Assembly: GCA_031280615.1 (NCBI GenBank)
Contig: JAITGO010000017.1
Location: 186,001 to 250,000 of the forward strand
Length of the DNA stretch: 64,000 bases
From: Desulfobulbus sp.
GTDB taxonomy: Bacteria > Desulfobacterota > Desulfobulbia > Desulfobulbales > Desulfobulbaceae
Direction: 5' to 3'
Each line of letters begins with the position of its first letter. The stretch's first letter is position 1. Below are positions 38,156 through 47,631 of the stretch, piece by piece. Both the position numbers and the translations under genes were made by a program. The notes beneath the pieces are model-generated. The model was not told the origin of the DNA and ran no database searches. It saw only the letters and a list, made by a program, of their open reading frames with translations.

Positions 38156-39373
38156 TCATGGAGAATGTCGCCATTCTCCCGGCAAATTGCCGTTGTCGGC
38201 GTCCGGTCGGGCCAGACAGCGGCAGAGAATGGCCGCGACCCGTTCCGGAGTGGAGTCGGCCAGCCTCCAGACCCGGGCCAGGCCGCGGGTATTGCCGGCG
38301 ATGCGGGGAATGTCCGCCGCCGGAATGCCGAGATCGTCCAAAGTCAGCGGCGCCTGCACGCTTGCCAGCCAGTTTGCCAGCCGGACAATGGTCTGCGCCG
38401 CCGCCAGCTGCGGATCGGGTTCGTTCAGGTCAAACAGCTGCCGGCCGAGCCCGGCGATCCGCTGGGCCAGGGCCGTTTGTTGGGCACGGAGCCAGCCGAG
38501 CAGGATCACCGCCATGCCGGCGCCGTGGGGGACGTCGTACAGGGCGCTTAGGGAATGTTCGATGAGATGCATGGGAAAGCCGACCCGGCCGAGGCCGGCG
38601 GCGGTCAGGCCGCTGAGGGCCAGGCTGGAGGTCCACATTAGGTTGGCGCGGCCGTGATAGTCGAGGGGATCGCACAGGCAGCGGTTGCAGGCGGCCATGC
38701 TGTTTTCGATCAAGCCTTCCATCAGCCGGTCCTGGACCGGGGTGTCGGGGTCGGCGGCGGTCAGATAAAATTCCAAGAGATGGCTGATGGCGTCGATCGC
38801 GCCGAAAGCGGTGTGATCGGGCGGCACGGTGCAGGTGGTCTGGGGATCGAGGATCGAGGCTTTGGGGTGGAGCAGGCGGTGGCCGAAGCCGAATTTTTCA
38901 CCGGTGGCCTCGTTGGTGAGCACCATGCCCGAGTTCATCTCTGAACCGGAACCGGCCAGGGTGAGCACCGTGGTCACCGGTAGGGCGGCTTTGAGGCTTT
39001 TCTTGCCGGTGAAGAATTTCCACAGGTCGTGCGCCACCGGGACCCCGGCGGCAATGGCCTTGGCCGTATCGATCACCGAGCCGCCGCCCGCGGCCACGAT
39101 CACCTCCGCTTGATGGGCCCTGGCTTTGTCGATGCCTTGGCGGGCATGGGTGAGCAAAGGATTGGCGCGCACATCCCCATGCTCGGCCACTTCAAGGCCC
39201 GCTGCCTGCAAGGAGTCGAGAATCCGCTGGTGCAGGCCGTGGCGCTTCAGGCTGGCGCGGCCGTAGACCAGTAGCGCCCGCCTGCCCCAGGCCCTGGTTT
39301 CCGGGCCGATGGCCTCGACGGTGCCTTGGCCGAACAGGACCTTGGTCGGATTATGAAAGACGAAATTGTGCAT
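38156..39373 (-). CDS. Iron-containing alcohol dehydrogenase
   Basis: The 405-residue protein is a group III (Fe-type) NAD(P)-dependent dehydrogenase. The nucleotide-binding segment is AAGGGSVIDTAKAIA. The metal ligands are in GAIDAISHLLEFY (Asp, His) and HLIEHSLSALYDVPHGAG (His, His). Such enzymes oxidise or reduce primary alcohols and aldehydes; the overall look is that of the butanol dehydrogenase/YqhD subgroup. The start MHNFVFHNPTKVLFG is typical. It lies between a CPBP protease gene and glgB on the same strand. Confidence 0.92.
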   Translation of the reverse strand: MHNFVFHNPTKVLFGQGTVEAIGPETRAWGRRALLVYGRASLKRHGLHQRILDSLQAAGLEVAEHGDVRANPLLTHARQGIDKARAHQAEVIVAAGGGSVIDTAKAIAAGVPVAHDLWKFFTGKKSLKAALPVTTVLTLAGSGSEMNSGMVLTNEATGEKFGFGHRLLHPKASILDPQTTCTVPPDHTAFGAIDAISHLLEFYLTAADPDTPVQDRLMEGLIENSMAACNRCLCDPLDYHGRANLMWTSSLALSGLTAAGLGRVGFPMHLIEHSLSALYDVPHGAGMAVILLGWLRAQQTALAQRIAGLGRQLFDLNEPDPQLAAAQTIVRLANWLASVQAPLTLDDLGIPAADIPRIAGNTRGLARVWRLADSTPERVAAILCRCLARPDADNGNLPGEWRHSP

Positions 39374-39432
39374 GACGCTGTCCGGCAAAAGAGAACAAAC
39401 CGCTGCCAGCCGCCAGGGCGGTCCGTCGGCGG

Positions 39433-40119
39433 CTACCAGAAATGCCAGGAATCGGTGGCGTAGACAAACAGGGCCAGGGAGATATTGGTGATTGCGTGCG
39501 CCGTGATGCAGGCGATCAGATCCTGCCGGCGGATGAGGAGCCAGGCCATCAGGAGGCCGTAGGCCACGGCGGCCGGCCATTCGGGCATCGTATGGCCGGC
39601 GGTGAAGGCCAGGGTCGAGAGCGCGATGGCCATCCACGACCAGCTGCCCGGCGGCACCTCGTCGATGCAACGCTGGTCCAGGGCGACATGGAGCGGGGTC
39701 GCCTGTCCCGCTTGCCGGGCCTGATCCCATTGCAGGGCCAGGCGGAAGGCGAATCCCCGCATCATCAATTCCTCGAACAGGGGAACCACCAGTCCGGCGC
39801 TGAGCAGGCGTAACAGGAAACTCTGCACGGTCCAGGGGCTGGCCTCTTCCGGATGGACAAAAGGTGCCAGCAGCGCGAGCCACAGCAGCAGACCAGCCAG
39901 GCCGGCAACCGCGCCGATGGCGATCGATCCCCACACCGGTTTGGGCCCGGTGAGGGGACAGTACCAGCGCCAGGCCCAGACGAGCAGCAAGGGGACGATG
40001 ACCAGGCGGCACAGATAGTTCACGTGCGGCGCCAGGATTTCGGCCGGTATCGAGGCGATCCCCACATAGGCCAGGTAGGGCAGGGCGTAGGGAAGCAGGA
40101 GCTGGCGGTTGGTGATCAT
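39433..40119 (-). CDS. CPBP family intramembrane metalloprotease
   Basis: The 228-residue protein has about six hydrophobic helices and the CPBP (Rce1/Abi) motifs: FEELMMRGF near residues 115-123 with the paired glutamates and arginine, a histidine in FTAGHTMPEW, and a last one in ITAHAITN. These residues form the active site of glutamic/metal-type CAAX-like proteases. The substrate is unknown; roles include bacteriocin self-immunity and processing of membrane anchors. It starts 15 bases after a small membrane protein gene and lies 59 bases before the dehydrogenase gene. Confidence 0.88.
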   Translation of the reverse strand: MITNRQLLLPYALPYLAYVGIASIPAEILAPHVNYLCRLVIVPLLLVWAWRWYCPLTGPKPVWGSIAIGAVAGLAGLLLWLALLAPFVHPEEASPWTVQSFLLRLLSAGLVVPLFEELMMRGFAFRLALQWDQARQAGQATPLHVALDQRCIDEVPPGSWSWMAIALSTLAFTAGHTMPEWPAAVAYGLLMAWLLIRRQDLIACITAHAITNISLALFVYATDSWHFW

Positions 40120-40134
40120 GGCGCGCCGGCCGGC

Positions 40135-40398
40135 TCAGTCGTGTTCGGTCGATTCCGGGGTACGGGCGGTCCGTTCCGCCTGCTCCGCCTTGTCCCGCTT
40201 GCGGGTACGGATGAAATCGATCACCGCCCATACCAGGAGGACGCCGCTGGCGATTCGGTTGAACAGCTGGTGCTTGAGCATCTCCGGGTCGGTGGTGAAC
40301 CAGCCGTCGTACAGACACCAGAGGCCGAGCCCGGCCAGGAGAACGGGGAAGACATAGGGACTGATCTGGGGCGGGGCTGGAGCCTTTGGGTTCGTCAT
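40135..40398 (-). CDS. Small membrane protein of unknown function
   Basis: The 87-residue protein has two hydrophobic segments (about residues 14-29 and 47-62) and a charged C-terminal tail (RTRKRDKAEQAERT). I recognise no family. Its start overlaps the rsmA stop by four bases (ATGA), which supports real translation. It probably sits in the inner membrane. Confidence 0.75.
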   Translation of the reverse strand: MTNPKAPAPPQISPYVFPVLLAGLGLWCLYDGWFTTDPEMLKHQLFNRIASGVLLVWAVIDFIRTRKRDKAEQAERTARTPESTEHD

Positions 40399-41282
40399 GG
40401 CGATGGGGGCGATGGGAAAGGATTGGCGGGGATGCCGGACGCAAGCGCTCGGCTCAAATGTACGAAATCTTCCAGGCTCAAGGTTTCCGCCCGGATCGAG
40501 GGGGCCAGGCCGCAGGATTCGATGCAGCGGGCCAGAGAGGCCTTGTCGAGGCTCAGGCCGGCGCTGGCCAAACCGTTGAGCAGGGTTTTGCGGCGCTGAC
40601 CGAAGGCGGCATGAACGATCCGGGCCAGCAGGGCGCGGTCGAAATCGCCCAGGGCCTGCACCCGTGCCGGCCGGGGCTGGAAGGCGATGCGGATCACCAG
40701 GGAATCGACCTTGGGCCGGGGGTGAAATTCCGCCGGATCGACCGCCAGCAGCGGCCGCACTTCGGCACAGGCGGCCAGCAGCACCGTGGGGGCGCCGTAT
40801 TCCTTGGTGCTCGGGGCGGCCATCAGTCGCAGAGCCACTTCTTTTTGCAGCATGACCACGGCGAAATCCATCAGCTCGGCGTGGTCGATCAGGCGGAAGA
40901 GAAAAGGACTGGAGATCGAGTAGGGCAGGTTGGCGATGATTTTCAGCTTCTGCCCCGGCGCGGTCAGGGCGGCCAGGTCGACCTTGAGCACATCGGCGTG
41001 GATCAGCTCGACATTGGCGGGCAGGTCCTGCTGTTCCCGGTGCAGGCGAACAATGCCGGCATCGGCTTCCAGGCCGACGACGTGGGCGCAGGCTGCTGCC
41101 AGCGGCCGGGTGAGGGCGCCCAGGCCGACCCCGACCTCGATCACCCGATCGTCGGGATGCAGCCCGGCCAGATCGACGATCCGCTTCGGGGTGCGCTCGT
41201 GCACCAGGAAATTCTGCCCCAGTTTTTTGTGGGGGGCTAAGCCCTGGCGCTTGAGGAGATGTTGAGTGGATCCGGCAGTCAT
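40395..41282 (-). CDS. rsmA: 16S rRNA (adenine1518/1519-N6,N6)-dimethyltransferase
   Basis: RsmA (KsgA) dimethylates two adjacent adenines near the 3' end of 16S rRNA. The 295-residue protein has KKLGQNFLVH at residues 19-28, the SAM-binding VGVGLGALT segment, and the catalytic NLPYSISSP motif. The C-terminal RPKVDSLVI and AAFGQRRKTLLN segments are also typical. It follows tsaD by seven bases and overlaps the next small gene. Length is slightly over average because of a proline-rich tail. Confidence 0.96.
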   Translation of the reverse strand: MTAGSTQHLLKRQGLAPHKKLGQNFLVHERTPKRIVDLAGLHPDDRVIEVGVGLGALTRPLAAACAHVVGLEADAGIVRLHREQQDLPANVELIHADVLKVDLAALTAPGQKLKIIANLPYSISSPFLFRLIDHAELMDFAVVMLQKEVALRLMAAPSTKEYGAPTVLLAACAEVRPLLAVDPAEFHPRPKVDSLVIRIAFQPRPARVQALGDFDRALLARIVHAAFGQRRKTLLNGLASAGLSLDKASLARCIESCGLAPSIRAETLSLEDFVHLSRALASGIPANPFPSPPSP

Positions 41283-41289
41283 GGCGTCT

Positions 41290-42294
41290 TTAATTGAGCG
41301 GTGAGCGGGAATAGGCGTCGGCGTCGGCCTCTGCCAGTTGGCCGCCGAGGAAGCGGTAGTAGCCGGCCAGGCCGATCATGGCGGCATTGTCGGTGCACAG
41401 CGCCGGTGCCGGCATGAACAGCTCCAGCCCGTTACGGTTGCACCGTTCGGCCAACACGGTCCGCAGCCGAGGGTTGGCCGCCACTCCGCCGCCGAGTACC
41501 ACCCGGCGATGGCCGGTCCGTTCGGCCGCGGCCAGGGTTTTGTCGGCCAGGACATCGACCACCGCTTCCTGGAACGAGGCACAGATGTCGGCCACGCTCG
41601 GGCCGGCGTCCTGGCGGCGGCGACTGTCGATCTGGGCGGCTACCGAGGTCTTGAGGCCGCTGAAGCTGAAATCGAGACTGTCCGCTCCCAGCCGGGCGCG
41701 GGGAAATGCGATGGCCGTTGGGTCGCCCTCGGCGGCCAAACGGCTGATGGCCGGTCCGCCGGGATAGCCGAGGCCCAGCAGCTTGGCCACCTTGTCGAAG
41801 GCCTCGCCGGCGGCGTCGTCCCGGGTCCGTCCCAGGCGGGTGAAGGTCAGGGGATCGTCGACCGCGAACAGCGAGGTGTTGCCGCCGGAAACGATCAAGG
41901 CGGTGTAGGGAAAGGCCGGCTGCGGGTCTTCGAGCAGGCTGGACAGCAGGTGGCCGGCCATGTGGTCGACCCCGACGCAGGGCAGGCCGCGCACCATGGC
42001 CAGGGCCTTGGCAAAAGTGAAGCCGACCAGCAGCGAACCGACCAGGCCCGGCCCCTGGGTGGCGGCGATCAGGTCGATGTCGTCCAGGCCGACCTCGGCC
42101 TGTGCCAGGGCCTGGTCGACCACCAGCCGGATCATTTCGATATGGCGGCGCGAGGCCAATTCCGGCACGATGCCGCCGAAGCGGGCGTGGATTTCGTTCT
42201 GGCTGCTGACCACCGAGGAGCGAATTCGGTTTTCCGGTTCGAGAACCGCCGCCGCCGTGTCGTCGCAGGAACTTTCAATGGCAAGGATAAGCAT
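41290..42294 (-). CDS. tsaD: tRNA N6-adenosine threonylcarbamoyltransferase
   Basis: TsaD transfers the threonylcarbamoyl group to A37 of ANN-decoding tRNAs. The 334-residue protein starts MLILAIESSCDDT, with the metal-binding HMAGHLL near residue 111 and the nucleotide-binding SGGNTSL and GGGVAANPRLR motifs. An upstream in-frame extension overlaps the moaA leader and lacks family sequence. It begins the minus-strand run tsaD-rsmA-small membrane protein-CPBP and is divergent from moaA. Confidence 0.97.
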   Translation of the reverse strand: MLILAIESSCDDTAAAVLEPENRIRSSVVSSQNEIHARFGGIVPELASRRHIEMIRLVVDQALAQAEVGLDDIDLIAATQGPGLVGSLLVGFTFAKALAMVRGLPCVGVDHMAGHLLSSLLEDPQPAFPYTALIVSGGNTSLFAVDDPLTFTRLGRTRDDAAGEAFDKVAKLLGLGYPGGPAISRLAAEGDPTAIAFPRARLGADSLDFSFSGLKTSVAAQIDSRRRQDAGPSVADICASFQEAVVDVLADKTLAAAERTGHRRVVLGGGVAANPRLRTVLAERCNRNGLELFMPAPALCTDNAAMIGLAGYYRFLGGQLAEADADAYSRSPLN

Positions 42295-42304
42295 GGGTCG
42301 CCGG

Positions 42305-42333
42305 TTGCAATCGCCTCGTTTCGGTGTTATCTG
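42305..42333 (+). promoter_or_regulatory. Weak promoter candidate for moaA
   Basis: TTGCAA (42305-42310) and TATCTG (42328-42333) are 17 bases apart in the tsaD-moaA divergent region. The -10 box is poor. Confidence 0.35.
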
Positions 42334-42390
42334 TACGTCCAGGTTGTCCCCGCGCTCTGGGCAAGACAACCAGTCCCACCCAGGCACCAC

Positions 42391-43443
42391 ATGTCCATGA
42401 TACACGATAAAACGCCCATTGCCTCAGCAGGAACCGGACTTGTCGATCTTTTCGCCCGCCCCATTTCCTACCTGCGCTTAAGCCTCACAGACCGCTGCAA
42501 CCTCCGCTGCCGGTACTGCGTCACCGAAGAGGAATCCAACGGCTGCCTGACCAAGCTGACCCACGACGAACTGCTCTCCTACGAGGAGCTGTTGCGGGTG
42601 GTCCGGGTGGCGGTGGGCATGGGCATCGCCAAGGTCCGGCTTACCGGCGGCGAGCCCCTGGTGCGCCGCAACGTCATGCAGTTCATCCGCGACCTGACCC
42701 GGATCAAGGGGCTGGACGACGTCCGCATCACCACCAACGGCGTGCTGCTGGAACGCTACGGCCGGGAATTGTACGAGGCCGGCGTGACCAAGGTGAACAT
42801 CAGCCTCGATTCCTTCAAGCCCGAGCGGGTGGCGGCGATCACCGGGGTCGACTGTTTCGGCCAGGTCTGGCGCGGGGTGGAAACAGCGCTGGCCCTCGGT
42901 TTTTCCCCGGTGAAGCTCAACATGGTGGCCATGCGCCATGTCAACGACGACGAACTGACCGATTTCGCCCTGCTGTCGCGGCGGCTGCCGGTGCAGGTGC
43001 GGTTCATCGAGTTTATGCCCATCGGCGAATCCAGCCGCTGGAACGCCGATACCTATATTGGCACCGACGAAATCATGGCCCGCATCGCCGCCCTGGGCGA
43101 GCTGATCCCCATGGAGAAGGGACGGAGCGACGGCCCGGCCAAGGTGTATCGCCTCGGGGCGGATGCGGTGGGGACACTCGGCTTTATCAGCCCGATCAGC
43201 CACCATTTCTGCAGCCGGTGCAACCGCTTGCGCCTGACCTCGTCCGGCGGGCTCCGCTCCTGCCTGCTCCACGATTATGAAATCGACCTGCGGCCGGTGC
43301 TGCGCGACGGCTCGGACGACGAGGCCCTGCGCCAGGCCTTGCTGGCCGCCATCCGCAACAAACCCGAAGGACATCATCTCGACGAGCGGCTGCGCCGCTC
43401 CGGCAGCGACTGCCACGGCCGGATGTCGCGCATCGGCGGCTGA
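42391..43443 (+). CDS. moaA: GTP 3',8-cyclase MoaA
   Basis: MoaA starts molybdenum cofactor synthesis by radical-SAM rearrangement of GTP. The 350-residue protein has the radical-SAM cysteines in CNLRCRYC (36, 40, 43), the GGEPLV segment, and the second cluster in FCSRCNRLRL with a further cysteine in LRSCLL. The C-terminal Gly-Gly of active MoaA is present (SRIGG). The ATG at 42391 gives the full N-terminus; another ATG lies two codons later. No other moa gene is next to it. Molybdenum or tungsten enzymes are common in anaerobes. Confidence 0.96.
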   Translation: MSMIHDKTPIASAGTGLVDLFARPISYLRLSLTDRCNLRCRYCVTEEESNGCLTKLTHDELLSYEELLRVVRVAVGMGIAKVRLTGGEPLVRRNVMQFIRDLTRIKGLDDVRITTNGVLLERYGRELYEAGVTKVNISLDSFKPERVAAITGVDCFGQVWRGVETALALGFSPVKLNMVAMRHVNDDELTDFALLSRRLPVQVRFIEFMPIGESSRWNADTYIGTDEIMARIAALGELIPMEKGRSDGPAKVYRLGADAVGTLGFISPISHHFCSRCNRLRLTSSGGLRSCLLHDYEIDLRPVLRDGSDDEALRQALLAAIRNKPEGHHLDERLRRSGSDCHGRMSRIGG

Positions 43444-43464
43444 CCGCCAGGCTGTTTTTGTGCT

Positions 43465-45309
43465 TTACTCCGTCTTGCCCTGGCGGATTCGTTCCAACTC
43501 GTTCCAACGGTCGTAAAGCAGCTCGGTTTGAGCCTGCATCTCCAACTGCTCCTGCCAATACCGCTGCAGCTGGCCCGGATTGGCCACCACTTCCGGCGCG
43601 GCCATCAGCGTTTCCAGCTCGCCCAGCCGGGCTTCGGCGGCGAGGATTTTTTCTTCCATCTGGTCGTATTCGCGCTGATCCATGTACGAGAGCTTGCCCG
43701 GCTTGGGTTTGGCGGCCGGTTTTTCCCTGGCCTGCGGCTGGCTGTCGGCACCTCCTTCCCGTTCCCGTTCCTCAAGCACGGCCAGCCATTGGTCGTAGTC
43801 GGCGAAATACTCGGCCCGGCCGGCACCGTCGAAACCGAGGACCAGATTACAGACCCGGTCGAGGAGGAAACGGTCGTGGGTGACCAGCACCAGGGCACCG
43901 GGAAACTCGCACAGGCTTTCTTCCAGGACATCGAGCGAGGGGATATCGAGGTCGTTGGTCGGCTCGTCCAGCAAGAGGACGTCCGCGGGCTGGAGCATCA
44001 GCCGGGCGATGAGGATGCGGGCCTGTTCGCCGCCCGAAAGCCGGTAGACAGGGGTTTCCAGCTGATCGGTCCGGAAGAGGAAGCGCTTGGCCCAGGTGAC
44101 CACGTGCAGCGACTGGCCCTGATAGATCACGCTGTCGCCTTCCGGAGCCAGGGCCCGGCGCAGGGTAGCGTCGGGATCGAGGGACTGGCGCCGTTGGTCG
44201 AAGCTGACGATGCGCAGGCCGTCGGCCAGGGCGATGGCGCCGGTGTCCGGCAACAGGCCGCTGCGGCGCGTGGAGGAGGCCAAGATCCGCATCAAGGTCG
44301 ATTTGCCGCTGCCGTTGCGGCCCAGCAATCCCAGGCGCAGGCCGGGAGTGAGATTGACGTCCAGGTCGGAGAACAGGATCTGGCCGCTGAAGCCCTTTTC
44401 CAGGCCGGTGGCAGTCAGCAATTTTTTGGTTCGGCGGCCGGTGGCGTCAAAGGCGATGCCCACCTGGCCGAGGGAACGGTTCCGGTCGCGGATTTCGCCG
44501 AGTTCGTCCTGAAGGCGGCCGGCCTCCTCGATCCGGTAGCGGGCTTTGGTGGTGCGGGCCTTGGGGCCGCGACGCAGCCATTCGGTCTCGCGGCGGACCT
44601 TGTTGGCCAGCCGTTCCTCCAGACCCTGCCGCTGGAGCAGGTAGTCGGTCTTTTTTTCGAGGAAGTCGGCATAGCCGCCCCGTATCTGGAACGAGCCTTC
44701 GGGATAGACCGGGGCCAGCTCGATCACCCGATTGACCGTGTTTTCCAAAAAGCGCCGGTCGTGGCTGACCATGAGCACGGCGGCGGGACTGTCGGGCAGG
44801 GTGGAGCCGAGCAGGCGTTCGAGCCAGAGGATGCCCTCGATGTCCAGGTGGTTGGTCGGCTCGTCCATGACCAGGATGTCGGGTCGGCAGACCAGGGCCC
44901 GGCAGACGGCCAGCCGCTTGCGCCAGCCGCCGGAAAGCAGGCGGACCGGCTGTTGCGGGTCCGGGAACCGGGCTCGGCTCAACAGGGCGTTCACCCGGTT
45001 GTAGCGCTCGGCCTCGTCGATGTCCAGGCCCGCGCAGGCGGCATAGAGGTTGTCGGCGCAGCCCGCTTCCTCGACCAGGACGTCCTCCTGGGACAGATAG
45101 CCGATGCGGAGCAGCTTCTGGACGAAAACCGTGCCGCTGTCGGCCTGCTCCAGGCCGCACAGAATCTTGAGCAGGGTCGATTTGCCCGAGCCGTTGGGCC
45201 CGATCAGACCGACGATATCGCCGGCATTGACGACCAGGGTGACCCCGGAAAACAATTCCTGGGCGCCGAAGGCCTTGGTCAATCCCTGACAACTGAGGAG
45301 GGCGCACAT
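43465..45309 (-). CDS. ABC-F family ATPase (Uup-like)
   Basis: The 614-residue protein has two ABC domains in one chain and no membrane segment. Walker A motifs are GPNGSGKST (38-46) and GRNGSGKST. Signatures are LLSGGWRKRL and LSGGEQAR, and Walker B segments are VMDEPTNHLD and LLDEPTNDLD. A linker with a charged helix lies between them, and the C-terminus has a helical, coiled-coil-like part (YDQMEEKILAAEARLGELE), as in Uup. ABC-F proteins act on the ribosome or on DNA branch structures. It follows pheA by 33 bases on the same strand and converges with moaA. Confidence 0.93.
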   Translation of the reverse strand: MCALLSCQGLTKAFGAQELFSGVTLVVNAGDIVGLIGPNGSGKSTLLKILCGLEQADSGTVFVQKLLRIGYLSQEDVLVEEAGCADNLYAACAGLDIDEAERYNRVNALLSRARFPDPQQPVRLLSGGWRKRLAVCRALVCRPDILVMDEPTNHLDIEGILWLERLLGSTLPDSPAAVLMVSHDRRFLENTVNRVIELAPVYPEGSFQIRGGYADFLEKKTDYLLQRQGLEERLANKVRRETEWLRRGPKARTTKARYRIEEAGRLQDELGEIRDRNRSLGQVGIAFDATGRRTKKLLTATGLEKGFSGQILFSDLDVNLTPGLRLGLLGRNGSGKSTLMRILASSTRRSGLLPDTGAIALADGLRIVSFDQRRQSLDPDATLRRALAPEGDSVIYQGQSLHVVTWAKRFLFRTDQLETPVYRLSGGEQARILIARLMLQPADVLLLDEPTNDLDIPSLDVLEESLCEFPGALVLVTHDRFLLDRVCNLVLGFDGAGRAEYFADYDQWLAVLEEREREGGADSQPQAREKPAAKPKPGKLSYMDQREYDQMEEKILAAEARLGELETLMAAPEVVANPGQLQRYWQEQLEMQAQTELLYDRWNELERIRQGKTE

Positions 45310-45342
45310 AGGGGCGGAGGTCGCGGCGTACCGGAAGGCGCC

Positions 45343-46446
45343 TCAGTCGAGGCGGCCGTTGAGGTTGATGTCGTCGGCCCGCGGGTAGGAGCCGAGCAGC
45401 TCGAAATAGGCGCAGATCTGCCGGAGGATGTTGCAGGCCTCGTAGATGACCGGATCCTCGATGTGTCCGATCATGTCGAGGAAAAAGAGATAGCTCCACT
45501 GCTTGTCCTTGGTCGGCCGGGACTCGATCTTGGCCAGGTCGATGTTCTTGGCCGAGAGGATGGTCAGAATCTCGTTGAGTGCCCCGGGGCGGTTGATCAG
45601 GCCGATGAGGATCGAGGTCTTGTCGCGGCCGCTCTTGATGGGCGATTTGCGGCCGATGACCAGAAAGCGGGTGGTGTTGCCCTGATAGTCCTCGATGCCC
45701 GGAACCACCACCTGGAGGCCGTAGGTATTGATGGCCAGCGAACTGGCAATGGCGCCGATGTTGGGATTGTTGGCGGCCATCTGGGCGGCGGTGCCGGTGG
45801 AAAAGACATCCAGGGTGGGGATGTTGGGCAGGTTTTTTCGCAGCCAGTTGCGGCATTGGGCCAGCGGCTGGGAGTGGGAGGCCACGGTCTGGATGTCCTC
45901 GATGTTGCCGGAGCGGTTGACCAGATTGTGGGTGATGGCCAACTGGAGTTCGCCGCAGATCTTAACCTTGTACCGGAGAAAGGCGTCGAGGGAATAAGTG
46001 ACCGCACCTTCGATGGAATTCTCCACCGGGACGATGCCGTACTTGACCCGCTCTTTTTCCACTTCCTCGAACACCTCGGCGATCGATTCCATGGGCAAGT
46101 ATTCGGCGGTCTGCCCGAAGTACTTGACCCCGGCCAGATGGGAAAAGGTGGCTTCCGGACCGAGATAGGCGACCGAGGCCTTGCGCTGCGACAGGCGGCA
46201 GGTGGTGATGATTTCGTGGAAGATCGAGCGGAGCGCCTTGTAGGGAAAGACGTCGTTGTTGCTTTTTCGCAACCGTTCGTAGATTTCCAGCTCGCGTTGG
46301 GGATCCCATTTGGCCCGGCTGGTTTCATCCTTGAGAAGGCCGATGGCCTTGGCGCATTCAAGCCGCTCCTTGAGGAGCTCGAGAATGGTGTCGTCGATCT
46401 GGTCGATGCGCTGGCGCATCTCGGGAATGCTCGGTTTCTGATCCAT
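45343..46446 (-). CDS. pheA: Bifunctional chorismate mutase/prephenate dehydratase
   Basis: The 367-residue protein makes phenylpyruvate from chorismate. Residues 1-90 are a chorismate mutase (RQRIDQIDDTILELLKERL), about 95-275 a prephenate dehydratase (YLGPEATFSH, VPVENSIEGAV, and the TRF motif in NTTRFLVIG) and about 285-360 an ACT domain (LIGLINRPGALNEIL, ESRP) that binds phenylalanine for feedback control. I use the ATG at 46446; a TTG ten codons earlier is open but not family-like. An extended -10 promoter lies about 80 bases upstream. Confidence 0.95.
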   Translation of the reverse strand: MDQKPSIPEMRQRIDQIDDTILELLKERLECAKAIGLLKDETSRAKWDPQRELEIYERLRKSNNDVFPYKALRSIFHEIITTCRLSQRKASVAYLGPEATFSHLAGVKYFGQTAEYLPMESIAEVFEEVEKERVKYGIVPVENSIEGAVTYSLDAFLRYKVKICGELQLAITHNLVNRSGNIEDIQTVASHSQPLAQCRNWLRKNLPNIPTLDVFSTGTAAQMAANNPNIGAIASSLAINTYGLQVVVPGIEDYQGNTTRFLVIGRKSPIKSGRDKTSILIGLINRPGALNEILTILSAKNIDLAKIESRPTKDKQWSYLFFLDMIGHIEDPVIYEACNILRQICAYFELLGSYPRADDINLNGRLD

Positions 46447-46523
46447 GATTTGTACGTGGAAAAAGGCTGGTGGCAACCAGGGTTGGGCACACGGTGCGGT
46501 TCAAAGACCTGGTTAAACATACC

Positions 46524-46552
46524 ACTATAGCATTGTTCACCTGTCTTGAAAA
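46524..46552 (-). promoter_or_regulatory. Candidate promoter of pheA
   Basis: On the minus strand TGC followed directly by TATAGT (46524-46529) forms an extended -10 element. A poor -35 (TTTTCA, 46547-46552) lies 17 bases upstream. Confidence 0.55.
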
Positions 46553-46638
46553 CAATTTCAACGGACCGAATCGTTTTCGGATATCCGGGAAAAAAGACCG
46601 GGTTCGGACGGGGGAGCGGCTGCTTTTGGGGACAGGAG

Positions 46639-47631
46639 CTATTTGCTCAATTGCTGCACCACGACGGCGAGATCGGCGTGGATTTCTTCCACGGTTTCGT
46701 AAAAAACCTCGGTGTCGGCCGAGAAATGGCGCAGGATATTGTTGAGCGAGTCGGGAATATAGGGAAAAAGCTTCCGGAGGTTGGCCACCCGGTTGCGGGC
46801 CAGCAGGGAGAAATCGCCGGTGACCAGCGAATGGGCCACCGCCTCTCCCAGGGCGGGGTCGGCCAGGATCTCGCGGGGATGGAAGTCGCCCCGCCCGGCT
46901 AGGTACAGCAGGATGTTGCCCAGTTCGAACAGATCGAGGGCGAACGGTTTTTCCGGCAGGTGAAAGTCGTAGTCGAAATCGATCCAGTAGAACTGGCCGG
47001 TGTTGCGGTCGACGAAAACATGGTCCCGCCGGATATCGCCGTGGCGGAAACCGTGGCGGTGCAAAAAGGCGATCCCCTCCAGGCAGCCGAGGAACCGGGA
47101 GAGGATACCGGGCAACTCGTTGCGGAAATAGTCGTGGTGGCTGCTGCCGGTATGGATGACCTTGTCCAGCCGGTTGCCGGCCACCGGCACTAGGACCCGC
47201 ACCTTGTTGCCGACCGCATCCACCAGGGTCTCGCCCTGCATGAAGTTGGGATGCCCCTGCACCAGTTGAAGGATGCGCGCCTCCTTTTCGGGGCTGCGGT
47301 AACAGGTGACCGCAAACCGGCCAAGCCGCATGGTAAAGGTTTCCTTGAACTCGAGTTTGAGGATGTAGTGGGCCAGGGTGGACAGGTCTACCACCTTCGG
47401 CACCCAGGGCTTGATCTGCTCGTCCACCCCGAACCGGCCCTCCTTGGTGTAGGAGGTGATCAGGAAATACCGGCCCTCCACGGCGATGACGTCGCCGTAG
47501 TCGATGGCGGTGAAATCGGTGGTGTCGGTATAGACTCGGGAAGGGCGCCGCAGGCTGCGGGTGACCCTGTGTTCCCGCAGGTTGCGGGCCTCGGGTTCCG
47601 GCAGGATGTCGATATTCTGATAGGGAATCAT
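46639..47631 (-). CDS. Atypical protein-kinase-like protein
   Basis: The 330-residue protein has a kinase-fold C-terminal half. The catalytic-loop-like HGDIRRDHVFVD matches the HGDxxxxN pattern of RIO/KdkA-type kinases, except that histidine replaces asparagine, and IDFDYDFH fills the DFG position. The N-terminal 150 residues are beta-rich, with no standard glycine loop or VAIK lysine that I can find. It could be a small-molecule or lipid kinase, or a pseudokinase. The ATG shares one base with the stop of uspA (TGATG), so the two are co-translated and likely act together. Confidence 0.75.
   Translation of the reverse strand: MIPYQNIDILPEPEARNLREHRVTRSLRRPSRVYTDTTDFTAIDYGDVIAVEGRYFLITSYTKEGRFGVDEQIKPWVPKVVDLSTLAHYILKLEFKETFTMRLGRFAVTCYRSPEKEARILQLVQGHPNFMQGETLVDAVGNKVRVLVPVAGNRLDKVIHTGSSHHDYFRNELPGILSRFLGCLEGIAFLHRHGFRHGDIRRDHVFVDRNTGQFYWIDFDYDFHLPEKPFALDLFELGNILLYLAGRGDFHPREILADPALGEAVAHSLVTGDFSLLARNRVANLRKLFPYIPDSLNNILRHFSADTEVFYETVEEIHADLAVVVQQLSK

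Noticed and set aside
43528..46530. 1000-codon plus-strand frame opposite ABC-F and pheA
   Set aside because: It spans two known genes on the other strand and lacks any domain.
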